A stretch of 22,204 nucleotides of DNA. It comes from a virus. A program made the position numbers and the translations under genes. The notes under the pieces are model-generated. The model ran no database searches and had not been told where the DNA came from. It saw nothing but the letters and a program-made list of their open reading frames with translations. Positions 8,367 to 14,787 of the stretch are shown here, piece by piece. How positions within the stretch are numbered: the stretch's first letter is position 1; each line of letters starts with the position of its first letter. The stretch lies in the IMG/VR virus record IMGVR_UViG_3300032242_001976, positions 1 to 22,204 of that record. One strand, written 5' to 3'.

Positions 8367-8390
8367 TTTTTCTTAGATTTTTTCTTAGAT
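8367..8390 (+). repeat. Two tandem 12-bp repeats
   Basis: TTTTTCTTAGAT occurs at 8367-8378 and again directly at 8379-8390. It lies upstream of the endonuclease genes in the nrdA gap and may be a regulatory or slippage-derived repeat. No function can be read from it. Confidence 0.6.
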
Positions 8391-8408
8391 CTACAATATT
8401 TATAATCG

Positions 8409-8549
8409 ATGGGACGTATTAAAAAATATTTAACAGAACATGAACGTATTCTTAAACAACGAGAGTATAGTAAGAAATATTACTGGTCTAATAAAGAAAA
8501 AATCGATGAAAAACTTAAACAAAGATATCACGAACGAAAAAAACCTTAA
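8409..8549 (+). pseudogene. 46-residue remnant resembling an HNH homing endonuclease N-terminus
   Basis: ATG at 8409 encodes a 46-residue basic peptide with REYSKKYYWSNKEKIDEKLK, the Lys/Tyr/Asn-rich repeat pattern that opens many phage HNH endonucleases and resembles the first gene of this window. No HNH core follows; the frame ends at 8549 inside the GIY-YIG gene, which it overlaps in another frame. An AT-rich AATATTTATA lies just upstream. It may be a broken endonuclease replaced by the GIY-YIG gene, or a short real protein. Confidence 0.4.
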
Positions 8550-9150
8550 ATATATTGTTTATATAACAACTAATTTAATAAATTGTAAAAAATATATAGG
8601 TTCTCATGTTTGTAAAGATTTAAATGATGGATATTTAGGAAGCGGTACTTCTCTCAAACAAGCATTTAAAAAATATGGTAAAGAAAATTTCAAACGAGAA
8701 ATTTTAGCTATGGTAGATTGCCCTAAAATAATGAAAGAGTTAGAAGAATACTACATAGATTATTATAGTGCTTTCATCTCTAAATTATTTTACAATAGAA
8801 ATAGAAAAGGTGTTGGGTATCCATACGGAAGGAAAAAACCTGAATGGCATAGTGAAAATTTAAGAAAAGCTCATTTAGGTAAACCAAAAGGACATAAAGG
8901 TAGAGTTTCTCCAATGAAAGGAAAAACACAATCTATAGAATCTAGAGAAAAAGCTAGACTAAACAATATAGGAAAAAACAATAAAACAGTACTGCAATTT
9001 AATTTAAATAATAACTTTGTTAAAGAGTGGGAATCACAAACAATAGCAGCACAATCTTTAGGTAAAAAAACAGGATCAGCTATTGGAGAGTGTGCAAAAG
9101 GTAAAAGACCAACAATTTATGGTTATAAATGGAAATATAAAGAAAACTAA
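8440..9150 (+). CDS. GIY-YIG homing endonuclease within the fractured nrdA
   Basis: Probable mobile endonuclease. The catalytic domain starts near residue 36 with YIVYITTNLINCKKYIGSH, the GIY...YIG strand pair, followed by GSGTSLKQAFKKYG. Residues about 128-175 (HSENLRKAHLGKPKG, then SREKARLNN) look like NUMOD3 DNA-binding repeats. The end (VLQFNLNNNFVKEWES to YGYKWKY) is an intron-endonuclease C-terminal DNA-binding repeat. ATG at 8440 is used here, but ATG 8506 just before the domain is equally plausible. The gene stands between the two intein halves and presumably targets an intact nrdA. Split-intein loci described earlier carried a Vsr-like enzyme, so a GIY-YIG type is a variation. Confidence 0.85.
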   Translation: MNVFLNNESIVRNITGLIKKKSMKNLNKDITNEKNLKYIVYITTNLINCKKYIGSHVCKDLNDGYLGSGTSLKQAFKKYGKENFKREILAMVDCPKIMKELEEYYIDYYSAFISKLFYNRNRKGVGYPYGRKKPEWHSENLRKAHLGKPKGHKGRVSPMKGKTQSIESREKARLNNIGKNNKTVLQFNLNNNFVKEWESQTIAAQSLGKKTGSAIGECAKGKRPTIYGYKWKYKEN

Positions 9151-9156
9151 AAAAAT

Positions 9157-9258
9157 ATGGGATTAAAAATAACAAAACTTCAAAATAAAAAATCTGTATA
9201 TGATGTAACAGTACAGGACAATCAAAACTTTTACGCGAATAATATAGTAGTGCATAAT
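9157..9258 (+). other. Split intein, C-terminal fragment (34 aa)
   Basis: Encodes blocks F and G of the intein and ends in HN, the penultimate His and terminal Asn required for Asn cyclisation. The next residue is the extein Cys at 9259-9261. The length of 34 aa is normal for naturally split inteins of this group. Confidence 0.9.
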
Positions 9259-10188
9259 TGTTCTGAAATAGCTTTATACACAGATGAATTACATTCGTTT
9301 ATTTGTTGTTTATCATCGCTTAATTTAGCTCGTTGGGATGAATGGAAAGATTATAAGTTTGAAAATGGAATGACTTTACCTGAAGTAGCTTGTTGGTTTC
9401 TTGAAGGTGTATTACAAGAATTTATTGATAGAGCTAAAAACATTAAATTCATGGAAAATACTGTTCGCTCAGCTATTAAAGGCAGAGCGATAGGAATTGG
9501 TGTTTTAGGATGGCATACACTACTACAATCAAAGAAATTACCATTTGTAGGTATTCAAGCAACAGCTTTAACTAGAATTATATCTGAGTTTATTCAAAAA
9601 GAAGCATTAAAAGCATCACAAGAACAAGCAGCAATCTATGGTGAACCAGAATGGTGTATAGGTACTGGATTAAGACATTCACATCATTTAGCTATAGCCC
9701 CAACTGTATCTAATGCGCATATTTCAGGAGGAGTATCACCATCAATAGAACCAATACCAGCAAATGTTTATAATCTTAAAACAGCTAAGGGTGTATTTAT
9801 AAAACGTAACAAAATTCTTGAAGCATTATTAGAATCTAAAGGCTATAACATTGACAGCGTTTGGGATCAAATATTAAAAGACCATGGATCTGTAGTTAAC
9901 ATACCCAATTATATCCTTTCAGATGAGGAAAAAGCAGTATTTTTAACATTTAAAGAAATAAATCAATTAGAAATAGTTCGTCAAAACGGTGTTCGTCAAC
10001 ATTATATAGATCAAGCAATATCATTAAATTTATCGTTTGATCCTAATGATTCTCCAAAATGGATTAGTACAGTCCATAAAGAAGCTCATAAATTAGGTGT
10101 TAAAACATTATATTATTTAAGAACTGAATCTGTACTTCGTGGTGATAATTTACAAAGGTTAAGTGAGTGTGTTAGTTGTGAGAGCTAG
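9157..10188 (+). CDS. nrdA: Split-intein C fragment fused to NrdA C-terminal half
   Basis: Second half of fractured NrdA. Residues 1-34 are the intein C fragment, with block F (VYDVTVQDNQNFYANNI) and block G (VVHN). Cys35 is the +1 extein residue. Joined to the first half it gives T-N-I-C-S-E-I, matching the N-L-C-L-E-I active site of E. coli NrdA, so Cys35 is the thiyl-radical cysteine (C439) and Glu37 is E441. Cys50 in CCLSSLNL corresponds to C462, TLYYLRT carries the radical-transfer tyrosines Y730/Y731, and the C-terminal CVSC is the thioredoxin-reactive pair. The stop is TAG. The ATG at 9157 is typical for such fragments. Confidence 0.93.
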   Translation: MGLKITKLQNKKSVYDVTVQDNQNFYANNIVVHNCSEIALYTDELHSFICCLSSLNLARWDEWKDYKFENGMTLPEVACWFLEGVLQEFIDRAKNIKFMENTVRSAIKGRAIGIGVLGWHTLLQSKKLPFVGIQATALTRIISEFIQKEALKASQEQAAIYGEPEWCIGTGLRHSHHLAIAPTVSNAHISGGVSPSIEPIPANVYNLKTAKGVFIKRNKILEALLESKGYNIDSVWDQILKDHGSVVNIPNYILSDEEKAVFLTFKEINQLEIVRQNGVRQHYIDQAISLNLSFDPNDSPKWISTVHKEAHKLGVKTLYYLRTESVLRGDNLQRLSECVSCES

Positions 10189-10230
10189 GCGATCTTGCAT
10201 ATTCTTCGCATATTTATAATAAATAATATT

Positions 10231-10860
10231 ATGAAGCGAGGAATATACAAAATAACTAACCCTGAAGGTAAAATTTATATTGGTTTATCTAAAGATATAG
10301 ATTTAAGATGGACTCATTATAAAAACAGTTCTTCTATGAATGGTAATTCTTTATTAAAAGATTCATTAAAAACATGGAAATATGATAACCATATTTTTGA
10401 AATTAAAGAATTAATCCAATATAATACTGCGTTAACTGAAAAGGAAAATAATAAGATATTAAGAGAACGAGAGAAATATTGGATTAATTTTTATGAATCT
10501 GATAAAAAAGGTTTAAACCAAAATAAAGGAGGATGTGGACCTGGTAAACACACTAAAGAAAGCAAATCTAAAATATCTCAAGCTCTTAAGAATAAACCTA
10601 AACCTTCAGATTTTGGGACTAATAGAAAAAAATGGCAACATACTGAAGAATTTAAGAATAAAGCAAAACTAGCGCCTAGATGTCCTATTTTAGTATTTAA
10701 ACTAAATGGTGATTTTGTCGGAGAATTTCCAAACCAACAACAAGCCGCAGATTTTATAGGAGCTAAAAAAAACGCAATATGGAATGCTTTAAATGAACAT
10801 CCTAATAAAAATGGAAAACCTATTACCCAAGTAAAAGGATTCAAATTTAAGTATAAATAA
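10231..10860 (+). CDS. GIY-YIG homing endonuclease downstream of nrdA
   Basis: Probable free-standing mobile endonuclease of 209 aa. MKRGIYKITNPEGKIYIG gives the GIY and YIG strands at the very N-terminus, which decides for ATG 10231 over the upstream TTG at 10195. Arg and Glu positions follow (DLRWTHYK, EREKYWINFYES). HTKESKSKISQALKNK is a NUMOD3 motif, and the end (PILVFKLNGDFVGEF to KGFKFKY) is a DNA-binding repeat. It lies 42 nt after the nrdA stop and shares its frame with the nrdA C-terminal half, separated only by the TAG. Target unknown; nrdA or the lysis genes are likely. Confidence 0.85.
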   Translation: MKRGIYKITNPEGKIYIGLSKDIDLRWTHYKNSSSMNGNSLLKDSLKTWKYDNHIFEIKELIQYNTALTEKENNKILREREKYWINFYESDKKGLNQNKGGCGPGKHTKESKSKISQALKNKPKPSDFGTNRKKWQHTEEFKNKAKLAPRCPILVFKLNGDFVGEFPNQQQAADFIGAKKNAIWNALNEHPNKNGKPITQVKGFKFKYK

Positions 10861-10876
10861 AACTTACTGTTAATGA

Positions 10877-10910
10877 TTTAGGGACCCTTCGGGTCCCTTT
10901 CATATTTATA
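10877..10910 (+). promoter_or_regulatory. Promoter-like element with hairpin spacer before the lysis region
   Basis: TTTA at 10877-10880, exactly 20 bases, then CATATTTATA at 10901-10910, 30 nt before the ATG at 10931. It is one base off TTTG at -33 and one base off TATATTTATA at -7, so it is weaker than the others. The spacer is the hairpin at 10880-10898. Confidence 0.4.
10880..10898 (+). terminator. Terminator-like hairpin before the lysis region
   Basis: AGGGACCC (10880-10887) pairs with GGGTCCCT (10891-10898) around a TTC loop, followed by only two further T. It lies 20 nt after the endonuclease stop and fills the spacer of a promoter-like element. Confidence 0.65.
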
Positions 10911-10930
10911 TAAAACCAAAACACATAACT

Positions 10931-11185
10931 ATGAACTTTAAACAATGGCTTTTAGACCTATTCAAAGATGAACGTGGATCTACTTCAATCAAACCAGTAG
11001 TAGCCCTAATAGGTACTTTATTTCTTTGCGTGACTATGACATTAAATAGCTATACTCATGAGCAATTTAAACCAGCCCCAGAATTAGTAAATGCAGTATT
11101 AATAATTACAGCAATTGGTATGGGTGCAGACTCTATTGACAAATTTACTCATAGACCTTCAAACAATACTGAATCTAAAAGTTAA
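10931..11185 (+). CDS. Small membrane protein, holin candidate
   Basis: An 84-residue protein with two hydrophobic segments, about 22-40 (VVALIGTLFLCVTMTL) and 55-72 (LVNAVLIITAIGMGAD), a charged N-terminus (LLDLFKDERGS) and a polar tail. It probably inserts in the inner membrane. Small two-span proteins of this type next to endolysins often act as holins or holin partners; the position 1.3 kb upstream of the GH19 endolysin supports this, but the role is inferred. It follows the hairpin/promoter element at 10877. Its stop overlaps the start of the next endonuclease gene by one base. Confidence 0.7.
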   Translation: MNFKQWLLDLFKDERGSTSIKPVVALIGTLFLCVTMTLNSYTHEQFKPAPELVNAVLIITAIGMGADSIDKFTHRPSNNTESKS

Positions 11186-11823
11186 TGATCTATCTTTACA
11201 GACATATACGTTTAGATAAAAATGAACCTTTTTATATTGGTATTGGAGAGGATAAAATAACTCAAGAATACCAATATGTAAGGGCTCATGATAAAACTAA
11301 TAGAAGTAAATGGTGGAAAGATATAGCTAAAAATGGTTTTAATGTTGAAATAATCCTTCAAGATATACCTACTTGGGATGAAGCATGTTTAAAAGAAACA
11401 GAATTTATATCCTTATATGGCCGATCAGACAGAAATTTAGGTTCATTATGTAATATGACAGACGGAGGTGAAGGTTTTAAAGGACCAAGAACTGAAGAGA
11501 ATAAACAAAAATTACGTAAACCTAGAAAAGAAGGTACTGGAGATAAAATACGACAAGCTTTATTAGGAAGAGAAATCACATGGGTTGATAAAATGAAAAA
11601 ACCAAAACCCGAAGGATTTGGAAAAAAATTATCTTTAAATAAAGAAAAAACAGAAAAAAATAGAAATAATAGATTAGAAAATGATTGGTTAGCACATAAA
11701 ATATTAGATACTAGAAATAATATTTATTATAAATCATTCAATGATTGTTGTCGCCAATTAAATATAAAACATTACCAAGCATATAAATTAATATCTCAAA
11801 ATATCTTAATCAAACAAAAATAA
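11185..11823 (+). CDS. GIY-YIG homing endonuclease in the lysis cluster
   Basis: A 212-residue probable mobile endonuclease. MIYLYRHIRLDKNEPFYIGIG is a variant GIY-YIG pair. WDEACLKETEFISLYGR carries the conserved Glu, and LCNMTDGGEGFKG is typical of this subgroup. A basic NUMOD3-like stretch (TEENKQKLRKPRKEG) and a C-terminal helix-turn-helix-like part (SFNDCCRQLNIKHYQAYKLI) follow. It starts in the last base of the membrane-protein stop codon and sits directly upstream of the endolysin fragment at 11831, so it separates lysis genes that were probably adjacent. Confidence 0.8.
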   Translation: MIYLYRHIRLDKNEPFYIGIGEDKITQEYQYVRAHDKTNRSKWWKDIAKNGFNVEIILQDIPTWDEACLKETEFISLYGRSDRNLGSLCNMTDGGEGFKGPRTEENKQKLRKPRKEGTGDKIRQALLGREITWVDKMKKPKPEGFGKKLSLNKEKTEKNRNNRLENDWLAHKILDTRNNIYYKSFNDCCRQLNIKHYQAYKLISQNILIKQK

Positions 11824-11830
11824 ATAAATA

Positions 11831-11959
11831 ATGGACTTACAAAAATTAAAAGGACATATTCCTGATAACGTTATTGAACAATTGCCTGATACAATAGCTA
11901 AATTTACTACAAAGAAACCAAACCCAATCGTTCCATCTGAAACAACACCAGAAGTATAA
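11831..11959 (+). pseudogene. Partial duplicate of the endolysin N-terminus (42 aa)
   Basis: ATG at 11831 encodes 42 residues. The first 25 (MDLQKLKGHIPDNVIEQLPD, then TIAKF) match the start of the endolysin at 12283 with five substitutions, and the DNA of those 25 codons is identical at 67 of 75 positions. After residue 25 the sequence changes to TTKKPNPIVPSETTPEV and stops. The catalytic domain is absent. It may be debris of a recombination or homing event, or a small protein reusing the endolysin start. The mostly third-position differences leave open that it is translated and maintained. Confidence 0.6.
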
Positions 11960-11961
11960 AT

Positions 11962-12279
11962 ATGTTTTCAAGTGATAATGTGATAATAATGATCTCTGGT
12001 ATAGTTATGGGGCTTGGCTTTATAATTGGATCAGCAGTCTATGTCAATAAATTATTTGTACATCAAACTAGAGATGTATTAGTTAGATTTATACTAATGA
12101 TATTTGCATCTCTAGTCGCACTATTTATAGTAGATAAAGTAATCGCATTTAAGATTAAATTATTGAATGATGAAATGAGTAATCAGTTATTTGATATGAT
12201 TAAGACATTAACCTTGATGATATTTTCATATTATTTTGGAACACAGAAAACTAATAATGATAAACCTATTGAAAATTAA
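11962..12279 (+). CDS. Three-span membrane protein, probable holin
   Basis: A 105-residue protein with hydrophobic segments at about 7-28 (ISGIVMGLGFIIGSAVYV), 41-62 (FILMIFASLVALFIVDKVI) and 80-94 (IKTLTLMIFSYYFG), and a short polar C-terminus. Size, three spans and position 3 nt before the endolysin gene fit a holin that releases the endolysin from the cytoplasm. The ending YYFG followed by a polar tail occurs in other phage holin-like proteins I recall. The start ATG lies 2 nt after the endolysin-fragment stop. Assignment is by topology and context only. Confidence 0.75.
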   Translation: MFSSDNVIIMISGIVMGLGFIIGSAVYVNKLFVHQTRDVLVRFILMIFASLVALFIVDKVIAFKIKLLNDEMSNQLFDMIKTLTLMIFSYYFGTQKTNNDKPIEN

Positions 12280-12282
12280 AAT

Positions 12283-12873
12283 ATGAATTTAGAAAAATTA
12301 AAAGGACATATTCCTGATAATGTTATTGAGCAATTGCCAGAAACAATGGCTAAATTTGGACTTGATACCCCAATAAAATTAGCTCATTTTTTAGCTCAAG
12401 CTGGACATGAATCGGGCGGGTTTAAAGTAGTGAATGAAAACTTAAATTATGGAGCTAAAGGCCTTCGTAGTATTTTTGGTAAATATTTCCCAACAGATGA
12501 AAAGGCTCTACTTTATGAACGCAAACCTGAAAAGATTGCAAATCTAGTATATGGTAGCCGTATGGGAAATGGGACTGAATCAACAGGCGATGGCTATAAA
12601 TTCAGAGGCAGAGGCTATATCCAACTCACAGGTAAAGATAATTATGATGCTTTAGGTAAAGTAATAGGAGAAGACCTAATAACTAACCCAGACTTAGTAG
12701 CGACTAAATATCCATTAATGTCAGCGGCATGGTTCTTTACAAGATGTTTACCAAAATGTAAAGATGCTACAGATGCTTCAATCACAGCCGTTACAAAATG
12801 TGTAAATGGAGGAACTATTGGAATTGAAGATAGAACAAAACACTTCAATGAATATTACGCCTTGTTAAAATAA
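12283..12873 (+). CDS. Endolysin, GH19 (chitinase-like) family
   Basis: Cytoplasmic muramidase/chitinase-like hydrolase that degrades peptidoglycan at the end of infection. The 196 aa form a single GH19 domain: LAHFLAQAGHESGGF (Glu43, first catalytic acid), VNENLNY (Glu52, candidate second acid), YGSRMGNG, GYKFRGRGYIQLTGKDNY, a late AAWFF and CVNGG. There is no signal peptide, consistent with holin-dependent export. It starts 3 nt after the probable holin gene. Its first 25 codons are partly duplicated at 11831. Confidence 0.9.
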   Translation: MNLEKLKGHIPDNVIEQLPETMAKFGLDTPIKLAHFLAQAGHESGGFKVVNENLNYGAKGLRSIFGKYFPTDEKALLYERKPEKIANLVYGSRMGNGTESTGDGYKFRGRGYIQLTGKDNYDALGKVIGEDLITNPDLVATKYPLMSAAWFFTRCLPKCKDATDASITAVTKCVNGGTIGIEDRTKHFNEYYALLK

Positions 12874-12879
12874 AATTAA

Positions 12880-13251
12880 ATGATAAAGCTAACTAAAATA
12901 TTACTTGAAATACTAGAAGAAGATAGATGCAAACGTATTGCTGATAAAAAATATGATAAACCATCAGCATATAAATCAGGTGCTATAGTTAGATGTCGTG
13001 ATGGTAAAATCTGGAAAGATTTAAAAGAAGATGAATCACTCCATACTTGGTTTAAACATCAAGGCCCATCAGGTAAAGAAGGTGGTTGGGTAGATTGTAA
13101 TACATGCCGTAGAGATAAAACAGGAAAGAAAAAATGTAAAGCTTGTGGTAGGAAAGAAGGAGAAAAACGCAGTAAATATCCATCATGTCGTCCAACACCA
13201 TCTCAATGCCCACAATCAGGTAAAGGTAAAAAGTGGGGAAAAACAAAATGA
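12880..13251 (+). CDS. Small cysteine-rich basic phage protein, possible virion component
   Basis: A 123-residue, strongly basic protein. The N-terminus MIKLTKILLEILEE is an amphipathic helix with I-L-E, like a prohead-protease targeting peptide. KPSAYKSGAIVRCRDGKIWK is a recurrent phage motif (PSAYxSG...VxCR) whose function is unknown to me. CNTC near 86-89 and CKAC near 100-103, then further cysteines, may form a zinc site. It follows the endolysin by 6 nt and overlaps the next gene by ATGA. DNA-binding or structural roles are possible; none is proven. Confidence 0.75.
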   Translation: MIKLTKILLEILEEDRCKRIADKKYDKPSAYKSGAIVRCRDGKIWKDLKEDESLHTWFKHQGPSGKEGGWVDCNTCRRDKTGKKKCKACGRKEGEKRSKYPSCRPTPSQCPQSGKGKKWGKTK

Positions 13252-13730
13252 TCAAATTATTAAATATACTAAGAGAAGCTATAGATTTAGAATCCTATTT
13301 ATTGAATTGGATGAATAGTGGCGCTTTATCTGTTAATAAAGATATTCCTCATTCTTTTGTTTTAGAATTAGGAAAACAAGGCTATAAAAAATACGGCACT
13401 ATTTATAGGTGTATTTTTTTAAAACGTAAAGAAATAGCAGGAATGGATAATAATAATTTGAAGAATTTTATATGGAAAAAATATAAAGGCAATTATACAT
13501 CGTTTTCATCTGAAAAAGATGGAGCAGAATGGTTCGCTACTGCTATGAGTAGAGATATTAAAATTCCTATTATAATAAAACAAGAATCTGAATATTATGA
13601 TGTATATCAATGGTATGAAGATAATAAACATAGACTTGGGAAGCAAATTGAGTTTGAAGAAATAGAAGATACTCATGAATGTATATCAACATTAAATAGA
13701 AACTTCAAAATAATAAAACTTGAAAAATAA
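13248..13730 (+). CDS. Putative ADP-ribosyltransferase-like protein with targeting-like N-terminus
   Basis: A 160-residue protein starting at ATG 13248, chosen over the in-frame start at 13233 because of the ATGA overlap and the N-terminus MIKLLNILREAI, similar to the preceding protein. The rest shows the order seen in R-S-E ADP-ribosyltransferases: Arg54 in TIYRCIF, S-x-S at 85-87 in YTSFSSEKDGAEWFA, and Glu144 in THECISTLNRNFKI. If correct, it could modify host proteins as T4 Alt does, perhaps injected with the DNA. Similarity is weak and recognised only by motif order. Another alpha/beta fold is possible. Confidence 0.55.
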   Translation: MIKLLNILREAIDLESYLLNWMNSGALSVNKDIPHSFVLELGKQGYKKYGTIYRCIFLKRKEIAGMDNNNLKNFIWKKYKGNYTSFSSEKDGAEWFATAMSRDIKIPIIIKQESEYYDVYQWYEDNKHRLGKQIEFEEIEDTHECISTLNRNFKIIKLEK

Positions 13731-13758
13731 AAGACCTTACTAAAAGTTTGGTCTTTTA
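13728..13758 (+). terminator. Hairpin terminator overlapping the 13248 gene stop codon
   Basis: TAAAAGACC (13728-13736) pairs with GGTCTTTTA (13750-13758) around a 13-nt loop, followed by T-rich DNA. The first bases of the 5' arm are the TAA stop. The loop contains most of the TTTG box of the next promoter. Confidence 0.6.
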
Positions 13759-13780
13759 ATTTCTTGTAATTATATTTATA
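13747..13780 (+). promoter_or_regulatory. Promoter for the dpdA-queC operon
   Basis: TTTG at 13747-13750, 20 bases, TATATTTATA at 13771-13780, 28 nt before the ATG at 13799. It matches the element found before several other transcription units in the window and probably drives the DNA-modification genes. Confidence 0.65.
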
Positions 13781-13798
13781 CAAAATAAAAGTTTTAAA

Positions 13799-14596
13799 AT
13801 GCGAAAAATAAAAGTTTTTCATGAAGTTCCTTTTGAACTATTAGAATTAAGTAGAGAGTTTACAGATGGAGACTATTGTCTTCCTCATCTATTAGACCAT
13901 AATGAAGAATACCGTAAATATTTTTACGAGGCTAAAGCAAAAAATCGTTATATTATAATGGATAATTCACTCCATGAACTAGGAACAGCATATAATACAA
14001 ACCGCTTACTTTACTGGATAAATGAACTCCAGCCAAATGAATTTATTATCCCAGATGTCTGGGAAAATAAAAACGCTAGTATAGTGAATGCTAGAGAATG
14101 GATTCAAATATTATTACCTGAAACCACTATTAAAGTAGTTGTAGTACAAGCGAAATCAATCACTGAAGCTATAGAATGCACACAAACATATATTGACTTG
14201 GGATACAAAAAGATAGCGTTTTCTTATGGCGCATCTTACTATAATAATATTTGCCCCCACCCAAATCAAGATTTAGGTAAAGCATTAGGTAGAATATCAG
14301 TTATATCTACTCTATATAAATTAAAAATATTAACACCAACAAGCCGAATACATCTACTAGGATGCTCAGTCCCACAAGAATTTGGTTGGTATAAAGGAAT
14401 AGATTGTGTTGAATCAATAGATACTTCAAATCCAATAATGGCGGGAATTGAAGGTAAACTTTATTCATTGAGTGGTTTAAATAGTAAACCTACAGCTAAC
14501 ATGAATGAAGTTCAAAGCGAAACATTCACTGAAGATATTATTAATCTTATTGATACTAATGTTAAAATGTTTAGAGTTATAAATGAACTAAAATGA
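13799..14596 (+). CDS. dpdA: DpdA-like DNA 7-deazaguanine transglycosylase
   Basis: Predicted to exchange guanine in DNA for a 7-deazaguanine base (preQ0 or a precursor), hiding phage DNA from restriction. The 265-aa protein has a TGT-like alpha/beta barrel layout. YIIMDNSLHELG at 51-62 resembles the MDN(G/S)xxExG motif of phage DpdA proteins, FIIPDVW holds Asp86, KVVVVQAKS and KIAFSYG follow, and VESIDTSNP (Asp208) is the candidate nucleophile region. It lacks the zinc site of bacterial tRNA-guanine transglycosylases, as do other short phage DpdA forms. It is the first gene after the promoter at 13747 and is followed in the same region by queC, queD, queE and folE, which strongly supports the role. 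Confidence 0.78.
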   Translation: MRKIKVFHEVPFELLELSREFTDGDYCLPHLLDHNEEYRKYFYEAKAKNRYIIMDNSLHELGTAYNTNRLLYWINELQPNEFIIPDVWENKNASIVNAREWIQILLPETTIKVVVVQAKSITEAIECTQTYIDLGYKKIAFSYGASYYNNICPHPNQDLGKALGRISVISTLYKLKILTPTSRIHLLGCSVPQEFGWYKGIDCVESIDTSNPIMAGIEGKLYSLSGLNSKPTANMNEVQSETFTEDIINLIDTNVKMFRVINELK

Positions 14597-14784
14597 TATC
14601 ACTTTACGATTATTTAGGCAAACCAGCTGGCTCAGCATTAGGTAAAGAAATTTACATATATGCTAAATCTGTTAAAGCTAATATTGGAGAAAAAATAGTA
14701 TCTATTTCTCCTTATAAGAACGGATTAATAAGAACATATGAAAAAGAATTCTTAGACAAATATTTTGAAATATATAAAAAATAA
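14593..14784 (+). CDS. Small hypothetical phage protein
   Basis: A 63-residue protein, SLYDYLGKPAGSALGKEI at the start, then a basic middle and IRTYEKEFLDKYFE at the end. The beginning resembles small conserved phage proteins I have seen, without known function. It overlaps the dpdA-like gene by ATGA, so translation is probably coupled, and it is 3 nt from the next gene. No motif indicates a role in base modification. Confidence 0.7.
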   Translation: MISLYDYLGKPAGSALGKEIYIYAKSVKANIGEKIVSISPYKNGLIRTYEKEFLDKYFEIYKK

Positions 14785-14787
14785 ATT

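Noticed and set aside
10205-10220. CATATTTATA-type sequences (10209, 10901, 13771, 19600) as T4 late promoters
   Set aside because: They contain the reverse complement of TATAAATA but stand upstream of + strand genes, and several fit better as -7 boxes of TTTG-N20 elements. A reverse-facing late promoter would point away from any gene.
10195-10230. TTG at 10195 as the start of the second GIY-YIG gene
   Set aside because: The catalytic domain begins right at ATG 10231 (MKRGIYKITN), and the 12 residues before it are hydrophobic and unlike the family.
13052-13255. Minus-strand and other alternative-frame ORFs of 60-105 aa
   Set aside because: All lie inside well-supported + strand genes, have no recognisable domain and look like translation shadows of AT-rich codons.
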